NCBI RefSeq assembly: GCF_000972845.2
Contig: NC_040022.1
Coordinates: 14,052,919-14,116,918, forward strand
Reading direction: 5' to 3'
DNA length: 64,000 nt
Origin: Larimichthys crocea
Taxonomy: Eukaryota > Chordata > Actinopteri > Sciaenidae
The notes below the pieces were generated by a model, which was not told the DNA's origin, did not search any database, and saw only the letters and a list, made by a program, of their open reading frames with translations. The translations under genes were made by a program, and so were the position numbers. Of the stretch, positions 39,805 to 49,508 are shown piece by piece (position 1 is the stretch's first letter; each line of letters starts with the position of its first letter).

Positions 39805-40130
39805 TCTCTCTTTTTGTCTGTCTGTATCTCTCTCATTGTCTCTTTCTCTCCTCTTCTTTCCTTCTCTCTATTCTTCTTCAGCTCCTTGTTCTCACCTCTG
39901 CTCTTTTCTCCTCATTACGTAAGGACCCTTTCTTCCAAGGACCTGTTTCTCTAAGCTATTTTCACTTCCTCCAGCTTCCTCCTCCAATATTTCAACCCAC
40001 CAGGCTTCTTCCTTCCATTAGTATTTTATTTTATTATTCTGGCATTCAGGCAATAACAGACAGGCAAGCTTGTTTGTCTCTTTCTCTCTCTTTTTTTATC
40101 TCTCCTCTCTTCCCTCCTTTCTCTCGCTCT
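39805..40130 (+). repeat. Pyrimidine-rich region
   Basis: Extended CT-rich sequence with several TCTCTC runs; a 172-codon frame across it is compositional and resembles no family. Confidence 0.7.
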
Positions 40131-40318
40131 TCTGGGTTTCGAGCAAGCAGCAACGAGCAGTCAAGCTCATCTCCTGGCCAGAGCAAACAAAACCAAAGCC
40201 ACATTCCCCAAGCTCAATTTGCTGTTACGTCTCAGCTCTGTGAATTGGGAGTTTTCAAGCTTGAAGTCTGGAGGAGTAGCTGGGTGGCTTCTGGCTGCTA
40301 ATCGGCTCACACCACTTT

Positions 40319-40394
40319 GTGTGTGAGCGTGTGTGTGTGTGTGCATGTGTGTGTGAATCCTATAGGAATTCTACGATGGTCAAAGGGGGAAAAA

Positions 40395-40437
<43 letters not shown>
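40319..40437 (+). repeat. Two (GT)n microsatellites
   Basis: An interrupted GT tract at 40319-40354 and a pure TG tract of 21 units at 40396-40437. Confidence 0.93.
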
Positions 40438-40438
<1 letters not shown>

Positions 40439-41119
40439 AAAGCCATTTTTTAAAAATAGTGGTCATTTGGGGAAAAAAAGTCTCCAACATATGACACATA
40501 AAATGTTAACATCATCAACAACAACTCATGAAACTAGAATGGTCAATCATCAATCATCGCGTTTTCTATTGTGTTTACTTGTCTGGGTGAAAAATAGCTT
40601 CATTTCTCACGTCATCAAATTGTCAAATGCATTAACGTGTCATCCATATATGTGTGGTGATGATGTTTTTAACCATTAATGATGAAATAGTGATGGCCGG
40701 CTGTGAATGTGCTCCAGATTTTTCTTTTATGTGAGCTCATGTGGTAGGTTTGTATCATTTTTAACTTTTACCATCTGCTTATTTTATGTATTGTTTCAAC
40801 TAACAATAATTACTTTCATCCCCATTATAATCACAATGGCAATCAAAGCTAAATAAGAGATCCCTTCAGTGTTTTCGACTAAACAAGGTTCAATATAAAT
40901 ATAACCACTGTTTTGTTTGTCAGCGGCGATGATGAATGGAAGCAAGATAAGTTATGTCAGTGATGTTTAAAAACGTGGCAGGTGTTTTAAGATGTGGCTT
41001 ATTTCACAATGTGTGGATGTGTTGTTTTTGTGCAGTGTGTGTATGTGCTATGCGTTTTGTTTTGTTTTTTGTTGCTGTCGTTGGGCTGATATGTTGATTT
41101 TGTGTAACGTGTTACATGT

Positions 41120-41160
41120 ATATGCTGCTGGACACCTTAATTTCCTTCGGGATCAATAAA
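41120..41160 (+). repeat. LINE 3' end, split by the foldback element
   Basis: TTAATTTCCTTCGGGATCAATAAAG is a common fish LINE 3' end. Its tail, TATCTCTATCTCTATCTATT, resumes at 41726-41745 on the other side of the foldback element, so the foldback insertion is younger than this retroelement. The clade is not assigned from so short a piece. Confidence 0.6.
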
Positions 41161-41161
41161 G

Positions 41162-41718
41162 TACGGTGGCCCTGAAGTGCAAAACACAACAGCAAATTCA
41201 AAAACACAACAGCAAATCAAATAACACAACAGCAAATCAAATAACACAATAGCAAATCAAATAACACAACAGCAAATTGAATAACACAACAGCAAATCGA
41301 ATAACACATTAGCAAATTCAAAACGGAAAGTGTAGGTTCCCCTGGGGTGACATGAATCGTCGCTGATTGGACTGGTGGTCCTTTGAACCGGAAAGACATG
41401 GCTTACATGTTTTCAAAATATGAGCGCTGTTAGTGACAATGTACGCACTGCTAATAAAGAATATTCTGATGCAAGACATGGACATGACGTGCATCAAAAT
41501 ATTCTTTAATAGCAGCACGTACGATTTATGTCACCCGAGGGTACCTACCCTTTCCGTTTTGAATTTGCTGTTGTGTTATTCGATTTGTTGTTGTGTTATA
41601 TGATTTGCTGTTGTGTTATATGATTTGCTGTTGTGTTATTTGATTTGCTGTTGTGTTATATGATTTGCTATTGTGTTTTTGAATTTTCTGTTGTGTTTTG
41701 CACTTCAGGGCCACCGTA
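41162..41718. mobile_element. Foldback DNA transposon with tandem-repeat arms, non-autonomous
   Basis: The element begins TACGGTGGCCCTGAAGTGC and ends in the reverse complement, GCACTTCAGGGCCACCGTA. It is flanked by a perfect 7-bp direct repeat, AATAAAG (41155-41161 and 41719-41725). Each arm, about 200 bp, contains about five to seven imperfect copies of a short unit around AACACAACAGCAAATCAAAT, followed by a conserved block near CGGAAAG...GGTGACAT. A second inner inverted repeat lies at about 41440-41520 (AAAGAATATTCTGATGCA and its complement), so nearly all of the element can fold back, with one asymmetric segment at about 41360-41435. There is no transposase frame. The superfamily is not certain: the 7-bp duplication is unlike TA (mariner) and one short of typical hAT or P. 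Confidence 0.85.
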
Positions 41719-41725
41719 AATAAAG

Positions 41726-41745
41726 TATCTCTATCTCTATCTATT
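41726..41745 (+). repeat. (TATC/TCTA) tail of the split LINE end
   Basis: This short tandem tail continues the ATCAATAAAG LINE end interrupted at 41161. Removing the foldback element and one copy of AATAAAG restores a continuous LINE 3' end and tail. Confidence 0.55.
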
Positions 41746-41879
41746 TGTTATTTTCATTTATTTGGTATTAATTGACTTTTTATGTCTTGTTCTGATTGAA
41801 TAAACCAATATTAGAGAGGAAGCTGTTGTTTGTTGTTGTTTCTGTGTTTTCACCACAGTGGACAATAAAGTTGTAGCCA

Positions 41880-42175
41880 GCCGCTTGTGTAGTAAAAATG
41901 CTGTAGGAACCACTGTACGAGAGGAAGTAGATTCCTACACGGACTCATTTCACTGAAAGCACACAGGTGTCATCATACGATGCTAGCCGTTTAGCTTCAT
42001 TTACGTGACGTCTGTCAAAGTATTGAACGAGTAATTTCACTCCCGCCGCCGACGCTTACCTGAGCAGGTGTTCGCTTTCTCGGAGGACGCGTCCGGCTGC
42101 CCGTGAGCCGCCGCCGGAGCCGCGGCACCGTGTGCTAATCGTTAGCAAAGTGCTAACAACAGCAACCAACTTCAC
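41880..42175. promoter_or_regulatory. CpG-rich eif2b3 promoter, possibly bidirectional
   Basis: 42040-42135 is the most GC- and CpG-rich stretch noticed in the window (runs such as GCCGCCGCCGGAGCCGCGGC), set in AT-rich flanks, and lies immediately upstream of the inferred eif2b3 first exon. No TATA box is evident at a sensible distance, as expected for a housekeeping CpG promoter. TACGTGACGTCT at 42002-42013 contains an E-box-like ACGTGAC and a CRE-like TGACGTCT. The minus strand carries a CTCAG|GTAAGC donor at 42060/42059, consistent with divergent transcription. Confidence 0.6.
42060..42130 (-). other. Possible first exon of a divergent minus-strand transcript
   Basis: Read on the minus strand, the CpG-rich block gives a GC-rich segment ending ACCTGCTCAG|GTAAGCGTC. 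The exon would end at 42060 with the donor GT at 42059-42058, a near-perfect 5' splice site. Its 5' end is not defined and I found no downstream minus-strand exon in the 42 kb to the left, so it could be a non-coding RNA, the leader of a gene with distant exons, or chance. Confidence 0.3.
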
Positions 42176-42226
42176 ATGCGTCTGCAGCTGCTGTCATTTC
42201 AGCGGAGCAACAGGGAGCACTGACAG
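42100..42226 (+). other. eif2b3: Inferred non-coding exon 1 (5' UTR) of eif2b3
   Basis: This GC-rich stretch ends in a consensus donor, TGACAG|GTACAT (GT at 42227-42228), about 2.3 kb before the acceptor of the first coding exon. A non-coding first exon is usual for this gene in vertebrates. The 5' end is not visible; 42100 is a nominal start inside the CpG-rich block. Spliced, the leader would run into CTGTCCCCAGCAGACATC and the ATG at 44506. Support is the donor, the CpG context and the distance; there is no transcript evidence. Confidence 0.6.
42176..42223 (+). CDS. Possible 15-codon upstream ORF in the eif2b3 leader
   Basis: An ATG at 42176 opens a frame reading MRLQLLSFQRSNREH and ending in TGA at 42221-42223, three bases before the inferred exon 1 donor. 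The start context is weak (C at -3, C at +4), so leaky scanning to the main ATG would be expected. After splicing, 21 nt separate the uORF stop from the main start codon. I do not recognise the peptide. If it acts, it is more likely through translation of the leader than through the product. It depends on the transcript starting upstream of 42176. Confidence 0.35.
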   Translation: MRLQLLSFQRSNREH

Positions 42227-42789
42227 GTACATCCACACACGTTTCAGCGGCTCAGCGCCACATTTTATCTTCTTGTCGTGGGTTCAGTTGGCAGTAGTGC
42301 CTTGAGCATATGCCAAGTGTAACGACACGGCTGGTAGTAACGTTATCAGATGAGCTGTGTGGGCGAGTCGTCTGATTTTGACACGATGTGGAAAGAAATG
42401 CGGAGTTTCTGTTGATTTATGAGCAATAAAATCCAGAAGAACGACCACGCTTTAACAATATGATGGGATTTGAACCTGTACACGTGTCGTCAGTGGTTTA
42501 AAATGTGTGAATGAACACATGCTGTGTTGAAAACACACTTCTCTTGTCGTACACACACAATTAACACAAGTATGTAGCACTTTGTAATGCGGCCCAGAGC
42601 AATTTTGGTCGTTTTGATCAGCTACCAATAACAATACTTAAAAGTAGGATACTGCTACTTTAATGTAAATACAGCAGGAAGAAAGCAATTATTTTAAAAC
42701 AAAGTAATCAAGCATTTAGAAGAAAGAAGAAAAATATATACTCTTATTATTGGGTATCTAGCACTGGGAAACAATATGCATATTTTGTT

Positions 42790-42855
42790 CTTATAGATAG
42801 ACTTTATTGATCCACAGAGGGGAATTTTGTACAGCCACAGTTACACATATTACAA
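42790..42855 (-). repeat. LINE 3' end, minus orientation
   Basis: Minus-strand text ACAAAATTCCCCTCTGTGGA, TCAATAAAGTCTATCTA is a LINE 3' end with ATCAATAAAGT and a TCTA-type tail, in intron 1 of eif2b3. Only the end is recognisable. Confidence 0.55.
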
Positions 42856-42963
42856 CACAAACAGAAACTTTTCCTTCCTGAATGACATCAGATGTATTTC
42901 ACATGTTCAGCAGCAATGACCTCGTCATCTAGGTTTTGAGAGATTTTCAAAATGCCCCGTACC

Positions 42964-43387
42964 TAGGGCTGGGTATCGGTACTCGATACTTTTCAGGTAT
43001 CGACCGAAACAACCCAGGTACCAAGTAGTATCGAAACTGGGCCTGTCAAACAATACCTGCAATCGATTTGTTTTGTACCCAGATCAAGAAAAGGAAAAAA
43101 ATTGTTTCTATGGTTTTGCTCGCAGCCAATCACCACAAGCGTTCTTCCATTCAATGCGCTGTGTGATTGGTCCAACAGTAGTTTGTATGGTGGTAAAGTG
43201 GGTTCAAGCCGTGCAGCGTTGGCTGGTTATCATTACGAGATGCCGGTGACATTTATGCAACCGATTTGCTTTCTTTTCACAGGATTAATACTAAATCAAG
43301 CTGAAAAAAAGTATCGAATGAAGTACTCAGTTAGTATCGGTATCGTTTTAAGGGTAGTGGCAAATTTTTTAACGATACCCAGCCCTA
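42964..43387. mobile_element. hAT-type MITE with perfect 8-bp target duplication
   Basis: A 424-bp element beginning TAGGGCTGGGTATCGGTA and ending CGATACCCAGCCCTA, with near-perfect terminal inverted repeats. It is flanked by CCCGTACC on both sides (42956-42963 and 43388-43395). The 8-bp duplication and TAGGGCTG-type end are characteristic of hAT superfamily MITEs common in fish. The interior is AT-rich and contains further GTATCG motifs. It has no transposase; the open frame that crosses its right half is incidental. Confidence 0.9.
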
Positions 43388-43789
43388 CCCGTACCCTGTT
43401 TGCCTGTAGTAACTATAAAAATATCCTACACATAAATAACTTTAGAGGTTTGGCAGAATATCATTTATCCCAATCTTGAGTTTTGTTTCCCAGCACTGTT
43501 GGTACCTAGTAGGTATAGATAGGTATAGTGTTTACTAAAACTATGCCTAATTGTTAACCCTGTGTACATTTAAGTACCAGTATGAATTAGTAAGTATCTT
43601 ATTGGTGTCTTATTCTTACAACTAAATTTCACTGTGAATCATTCTGGGCTGTATTATAGAGGGAACTGCTCATATGTGTATCTAGTATTTTGATAGTTGT
43701 CTATGTCAAGAAGAGAGAAGTAGAGAAAAAAAAAAACAATTCTCTCGGTGAACGATAAAAAGAGGACAAGACATTTTAGGTATGTTTAA

Positions 43790-44085
43790 ATGTAAATGTA
43801 CTTTATTTATACAGCCCTTTACAACAGTCCTTTCGGTGTACCAAAGTGCTTTACAGCAGATAATAAATAAAGAGAACAATAAGTAAAAACAAACAAATTA
43901 AAAACAATAAAGGAACAGTGAAAACAATAAAATACAACAAAATTGAATAAGATATAAGTGTCATTATACTACTGGGTGTTAAAAGACATCCTAAATAGGT
44001 GGGCTTTTCCGGATTCCAGAGCCTGGGGGCGGCAACAGAAAAGGCTCGGTCACCCCAGTGTTTATATTTTGAACCTGGGCACTTC
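43790..44085 (-). repeat. Retroelement (L2-like 3' end), minus orientation
   Basis: Minus-strand text ends GCTGTAAAGCACTTTGGTAC, GGGCTGTATAAATAAAGTAC, the typical L2-like 3' end of fish elements. Further in, the plus strand carries GATTCCAGAGCCTGGGGGCG, GCAACAGAAAAGGCTCGGTC, a block I recognise from common fish retroelements. Confidence 0.6.
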
Positions 44086-44487
44086 AAGCAAAAGTTGACT
44101 ATCATCAAAGTTCAGCAAGTGAATATCAAAATCAGTCAAACAGAATACTGTTTTGACTTCAGTGTCTTTGTTCAGCACAGGGGAGTAAAAGGCACAAATG
44201 GTTCAGCAACATATTCTTTAGTATGCAATAGTCATTTAGCTTTAGTGTTGGGTCACCAGCCATGAGTTATTCAGTGCATTACCAGCAGCTGTATCAAGTG
44301 GCTACCTTTGGTAAGATAGTAACCTCAAAGCTGCCTCATCGAAAGTCTCACAGTGCCACATCGCATCAAAAGTACAAACCCATACAGATTGTACAACCTC
44401 ATGTCTCAATACAACAGCGACCCACTTACAAACTTTTATAGACATAAACATGAATTAATATGAGTTCTGGTAAATTTTCTTTCTTAG

Positions 44488-44653
44488 CTGTCCCCAGCAG
44501 ACATCATGGAGCTCCAGGCGGTCCTGATGGCGGCTGGTGGGGGTTCTCGTATGACTGATCTGACATACAACACCCCAAAAGCAATGCTGCCTGTCGGCAA
44601 CAAGCCCCTGATGTGGTACCCGCTGAACCTGCTGGAGAGGGTGGGCTTTGAAG
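44488..44653 (+). CDS. eif2b3: eif2b3 exon 2: start codon and residues 1-49 of eIF2B gamma subunit
   Basis: First coding exon of translation initiation factor eIF2B subunit gamma. eIF2B is the cytosolic decameric guanine-nucleotide exchange factor that reloads eIF2 with GTP and is inhibited by phosphorylated eIF2 in the integrated stress response; gamma pairs with epsilon in the catalytic subcomplex. The ATG is at 44506, with A at -3 and G at +4 (strong context). The protein begins [20 protein letters not shown], with the glycine-rich nucleotide-binding loop at residues 9-15 and the [12 protein letters not shown] motif at 24-35, typical of the nucleotidyltransferase-like fold shared with sugar-nucleotide pyrophosphorylases. 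The acceptor is TTTCTTAG at 44480-44487; AG at 44496-44497 or 44499-44500 are alternatives that change only the 5' UTR. The donor is GAAG|GTGAGA after 44653. The coding part is 148 nt and ends in phase 1. The family call rests on recognition of the close vertebrate sequence. Confidence 0.95.
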
Positions 44654-45190
44654 GTGAGAGCTTGGTTTTTCATTGAAGTACTCCTACTGGAACAACAACT
44701 ACATCTAATACCCCTGTTACTACTACTACATATGCCTCGATTACTGCTACCACCATCCTCTCCTTTTAGTTTTGTTGGGACGTCTTTAGTCACCCAGAGA
44801 TACTGTTTATTATCATTATGATATTTTTATTTCACCCGTCCTGTGATTAACATGATAAAAAATAGCTGAAAGACTATTTTTTTTAAAAAAATGCAATGTT
44901 CTGTCAGCCAGGTCAGATACTGTAACAAATTCCTCGTTAGAACTTCACATTAATTGGATCTGATGGTAGCAGCTGCACCGAGCTGTTGGCCCTCTGTGTG
45001 TCAGTGGCAGAGGTGGAAAGTGTTACAGAAGTGCACTGGCATTCTTGGTTGGTTTCCACATAATATGTAAAGAAGCGGTGCCTCTAGTGTAACTTTATGT
45101 GGTCCACTTGGAAAAACTGGAATAAAACGTGTGCTAACTACATTTTGGCATTTATGTGGAAAGAGGGCCAAAGATCATCTCCTGTTAACT

Positions 45191-45224
<34 letters not shown>

Positions 45225-46642
45225 CAGTTTAAACCCAAGGACTGTACAGGTTTAAAAACCTAACTGAGATACTGAAAGACAAACTCTGTTGCATTTTATC
45301 ATTTTGCTGTGATACAAAGAAGACGGAGAGGATTTTACAAAATAAAGTTCAGAATTTAATGTTTTAGGAAGGTCACATTAAAAACATAAGCAGTTGTTGG
45401 CCGGATCCCGATGTTATGCTGAAAGAAAGATCTGGACTTTGATGGGATTTGTGTGCTGAAACACACTCAAATAAAAAGGAAACCAAAAATCAGTTTAAAT
45501 TTGAAGCAGTAACAAACATTTAAAATTGGAAACAGCAAATGTGGAAAAAAAAAATCTTTATTTTAGTAACAAAACCAAATGGTAAGTTTTTTTTGTTCCA
45601 TTCATGGTCAGTGACCAGTGTAATACTGTTTGGTACCGTGAAAAAACTTTCTGACTGCCTCCAGCAACATGGGCCTGCTCCTTTCAGTGCATAAAAGGTA
45701 TCGAGTTTACAAGTGTGCTGCTTTTTCTAGTTGTACTTTCACCAGCTTGTCATCACTTCAGCAGCCATTGTCAGGTGTGCATTTCCTGTCTAGATTTACA
45801 GTCCAGATTTTTGACTCTTGTGCTGCAGCTTGCACTCAGTCCAGAAACTCCGGGCTTATAAAGGGATTTGTTGCAGTACGCTGTTCTTGCCAGTAAACAG
45901 GGCTGTTTGTTATAAAAGCCTGTAGGTCCTCACTAGCCTAAATAAAACTAGCTACATAATCAACCTGTGTGGCCAGCACTTTACTGTGTGCAGCCAGCTA
46001 GCCAAAGCCCTGCAATTTGGTTTTACTAGGCTGACACAGCTAGAGTGAACAAATGCCCGGTAGAGAACATTTTATGCAGACAAGGCTAATTAAAGCAGAC
46101 GGACTCTGCAATGTTCTAGATTCATAAAGTGGTTTAGTTATAACCAACTTTATAAAGTGGAACACTGGTCTTAGCCTGATTTAAGGTTTAGGATGTGTGA
46201 AAGTTAAATAGACATCTTATTTGGGCTTTTTTGGGCCATCTTTGGCGGTGTTCTGCTCAGAAACTGTTTTGTGTGAGCAAGAATACAAATTTGGGTTAAC
46301 CAATAGCTCCTGATGGCCTCTCATTAGATCAGAGAGCAAGACCAACAATTCTTCTTTCAGTGAAAATACTTCTAGAGAAATGTTCCTGTTATCATAAAGA
46401 TTTATCTTTGTATTAGGATCAAAATATAGTGCACATAAGATTTAAGACACGACTGAGTGTGCACATTTTTTTCCGCTGCTTTCAGTGTGTAAATAATAAT
46501 TTTGGAAGAAATGATTCATGATTTATTTGCCGCAAATGGATCCTGTAAAAGAAAACACACACAGAGCACTGCGGCGATGACTTATCCTGACATTTTTGCA
46601 ATATGTGATCTAACGTTTTACTTCTGTGTACTGTCCTGTCAG
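44654..46642 (+). other. eif2b3: eif2b3 intron 2
   Basis: A 2.0-kb intron with GTGAGA donor and CCTGTCAG acceptor. It contains a pure T run of about 34 at roughly 45190-45224, just before a TTTCAG that resembles an acceptor but leads into no coding sequence, and a hAT-like fragment near 45007 (CAGAGGTGGAAAGT). No RNA gene or further exon was recognised. Confidence 0.85.
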
Positions 46643-46800
46643 AGGTGATAGTGATCACCACCAGAGAGGTCCACAAGATGATGAGCTCGGACTCTAAAAT
46701 CAAGTTGGACGTGAAGATGAAACTAGATGTGGTTTGCATCCAGGAAGATGGAGACATGGGAACTGCAGACGCTCTCAGACACATCCAGGAGAGGATTAAG
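46643..46800 (+). CDS. eif2b3: eif2b3 exon 3: residues 50-102
   Basis: Second coding exon, 158 nt. The acceptor CCTGTCAG ends at 46642 and the donor AAG|GTGTGT follows 46800. It enters in phase 1, completing GAG (E50), and leaves in phase 0. It encodes EVIVITTREVHK at 50-61, a lysine/aspartate-rich stretch, then DMGTADALR at 87-95, the conserved GTADAL signature of the nucleotidyltransferase-like domain near the nucleotide pocket. The reverse frame over this exon is open by chance and is not a gene. The donor is the weakest of the set because GTGTGT has poor +3 to +6 agreement, but joining to the next exon keeps the frame and matches the family exactly. Confidence 0.94.
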
Positions 46801-46981
46801 GTGTGTGTATTTTAGTGTATGCAGACTCGTGGGTACTACAGCGATACTACGTTGTGCTTATTAGGCTAGGAGTGTAACCCCTTTGCCCCTTTGTGCATAA
46901 TCTTACTTGGTATGTTGATTCTGGTTTATATTTTGTATTCAAATGGCAAATTTCTCCCCTTATTGTTCCATTTAAATACAG

Positions 46982-47060
46982 CAGTGGTTCTCAAACTCTT
47001 TCTGGCATGTGCCCCCTTTTTGAAGCTGGAAAAAATTCACACCCTAACCTCATAATATTT
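46982..47060 (+). mobile_element. hAT terminal fragment
   Basis: CAGTGGTTCTCAAACTCTTT followed by TCTGGCATGTGCCCCCTTTT matches the 5' terminus of fish hAT (Charlie-type) elements. I found no matching complementary end downstream, so the right boundary is unknown and the piece is probably truncated. Confidence 0.55.
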
Positions 47061-49447
47061 TTATTAATCATTAACAATAATTGGGGACACGGGTAACAAA
47101 AAAAGATCCAAGTTGAATTGTAGTGAAACAAAGGTCAGCACAATACCATCAGCAAATTCTTGTTTATTCTCCTTACATAAAACTTATTTTCACTTCATTT
47201 CTTTCCCCTAGTTATGCCGTTTTCAACCTACAAATCAAATGAGCCATATTAATTGATGAATGAATAACAGATGATCTGCTATTAGTCAGATAATTAACTA
47301 ATGAATACATAAAATAACACAAAAGCAGAAAATTTAAATTCAAATTCAGTACATTTACATTCGTAGAGCTTGATTACTTTGAATAATTAGTGTTTTTGTT
47401 AGTGTATTTGCTGTAACCTTACTGCCTGAGTATTAATTTAAATGTGTTGTTTCACCTTTTTAACTTTTTGTGCACACTAATGTGTTTTAGACCACAAGGT
47501 AAATGATATAAGTGTATAAAGGGAAAATGGTGAAACTGCATTTGTGTTTATCAGTCAGTTGTTTTTCATATTGGGTAATTCACTTTGCACCATAATTCAT
47601 GCTTTATTACTTGCAATGCTACTTTTAACAGAGCCAGTTCACTCTGACCTTTTATGCTGTGTGTGGTGAATCAAAGCCCTAACAGAAACCAGACTGAAAC
47701 CAGACTGTTGTGAATTAATGAAAGAATGCTGGTTCCCCAAAACACTGATGTATTCCAGTATTGTTAATGAATTACTGTCGACTCATTATGACTTTAATGT
47801 GACCAAGATAACGTGGTTTAGTTGTTTATAATGAAAGCTGCAACAAATGAGTTCCGCTTTATTATGTAGTGGAAGGGGAGAGTCCGACAATACATTATAT
47901 GGTCACCAATACCATTAGCCAGGGTCTGTATGCCAGAGTTTTGTAATGAAAGGGACTTTTTTCTCGTGTAACATCAGCCCCCTCGACAAAACTGTAGAGA
48001 GATTGAAGGTAGACTAGAAAAATGACAAAGATTGCGGGGGAGGTCCTGGTGGGTGTTGTGTGTACTGCTGGGTGACCACTGATCCGTGCCTTTCCCTCCC
48101 CTGAATGGTCAAGGCTGCTGTAGTGCCTCATTTCACCTTATTAAAATACACACAAACATGCACAGGGACACACATTTACACACGCTGACATGCTATCCAT
48201 GACCCCCAACCCCAATTTCCAGACCCCCCCTGTATCCTGCCTGCTGATCCCTCCATCCCTCCCTTCATCCAGTTCTGTCTAAACAGATGAGGTCATGCTT
48301 AAGACTCAAACTCCCTGTGCTGCCAGTTTACCCGGTGCACCATTTATTCTCATCCTCTAGTCATGCACATCTGTGCAGCATTTGTGTTTGGGTATGTTGG
48401 GGTATATGTCGTCCCTCTGTATATGCCGTGGTTCTGACTGACCTCCTGTGACGTGCTTATATGAGGGTTTGTGGAATTTACAATCGTATTTTTAAACCAG
48501 TTGCTTCTTGGTGCTGATGTTGTTTGACTGTCAAAGATTGTATAGGCCTAACTTAGCGTTGTTGATCTTTAAAATTACAATTATTATTGAGATTATATCC
48601 TCTGATTCTGAATTAGTTTACAGAATAAAATAGTGTAATACGGCATGTATTTTTATTACCACAAAAATGGAAAAGACACACAAAATACACACAACTGTGA
48701 TGCTATGGAGAAGGAAAAATTAATTCAACCTGCCCAATCTTCAATGAAGCCAAGCTTTCAGATGCTTTTTCTATTTAATAATGTCCTGGGGAATGAGCTT
48801 GACATGACTCATTCAATATGCAAGCTTTTAGGGGTACTTTCAGGCTCTAACTTAATGCTGTGCAATGTGCGCTGAAACAGTAAGGATTTACTATACTCTA
48901 GTATGAAACATAAGTGGCAGGTAAGCTAAATAATGATCGTCAACGTCTGGCGGAAACTTTGACAACAAAGCAGAGAATAGTGTGTGTGTGGGGGGGCGGT
49001 TAAAATTTAAATACAAAACTTGTCATATTAGACTAAGTTTCGTCACATCTTTATTGAATCAAGAATCCATTTTGGTTCAAAGATTGATTTTTGAACCGTG
49101 ATCCCAAGAATAAAAAAATAAATCAAAATTTCCAAGGATTACCATTCCAACAATCCTAATTCTCTAAAATATGTTTCCAGATACCTTACCTATTTAGAGT
49201 GTACCACATCAAACGTACATTTGAAGATATAAATGTCTTGCCACTGCAGCTCATTACATTCTTCACAGCAAAATCAGTCAGTTTTGCTTTTGAAAAAAGA
49301 TTTATCAGGGATTTGAAAAGCTGAATTTGTTGTGACAAGGGAGCTTAATGTTTTTTCCTCTGGCAATTGAATAGGTCTGTACAGATTCTTATTCTCTTTG
49401 CTTGAGAGATTTTTTTAATAGATTCATAGTATAACCACACAAAACAC

Positions 49448-49449
<2 letters not shown>

Positions 49450-49506
<57 letters not shown>
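49450..49506 (+). repeat. (AC)n microsatellite in intron 3
   Basis: About 28 pure AC units. Confidence 0.95.

Positions 49507-49508
<2 letters not shown>

Larger units (their letters stand above)
37918..41119. other. Gene-free sequence upstream of the eif2b3 promoter
   Basis: AT-rich unique sequence with the pyrimidine block at 39805 and GT tracts at 40319-40437. GC rises slightly at 40130-40300 (GAGCAAGCAGCAACGAGCAG). No exon was recognised. Confidence 0.55.
42227..44487 (+). other. eif2b3: eif2b3 intron 1
   Basis: A 2.26-kb intron between the inferred leader exon and the first coding exon. It contains a LINE 3' tail (about 42796-42850), a complete hAT MITE (42964-43387) and a minus-oriented retroelement end (about 43790-44085). 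The rest is unremarkable unique sequence. Confidence 0.6.

Noticed and set aside
39783..40301. 172-codon plus-strand open frame
   Set aside because: Translation of a CT-rich tract, with Ser/Leu/Phe bias and no family match.
41190..41310. Regular short repeats that could suggest a CRISPR-like array
   Set aside because: Units are imperfect, have no unique spacers, and recur inverted in the right arm; they are the arms of a foldback transposon in an animal genome.
43102..43479. 125-codon plus-strand open frame
   Set aside because: Covers the right half of the hAT MITE and its flank; no transposase motifs.
44455..44793. 112-codon minus-strand open frame
   Set aside because: It is antisense to the first coding exon of eif2b3 and serine/arginine-rich by composition; the plus strand has the conserved protein and splice sites.
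45007..45040. hAT-like CAGAGGTGGAAAGT
   Set aside because: Too short and without a second end; mentioned only in the intron 2 description.
45190..45235. T run followed by TTTCAG in intron 2 as an extra exon acceptor
   Set aside because: The downstream sequence has no conserved reading frame, and exons 2 and 3 join in frame without it.
46482..46784. 100-codon minus-strand open frame
   Set aside because: Antisense shadow of eif2b3 exon 3.
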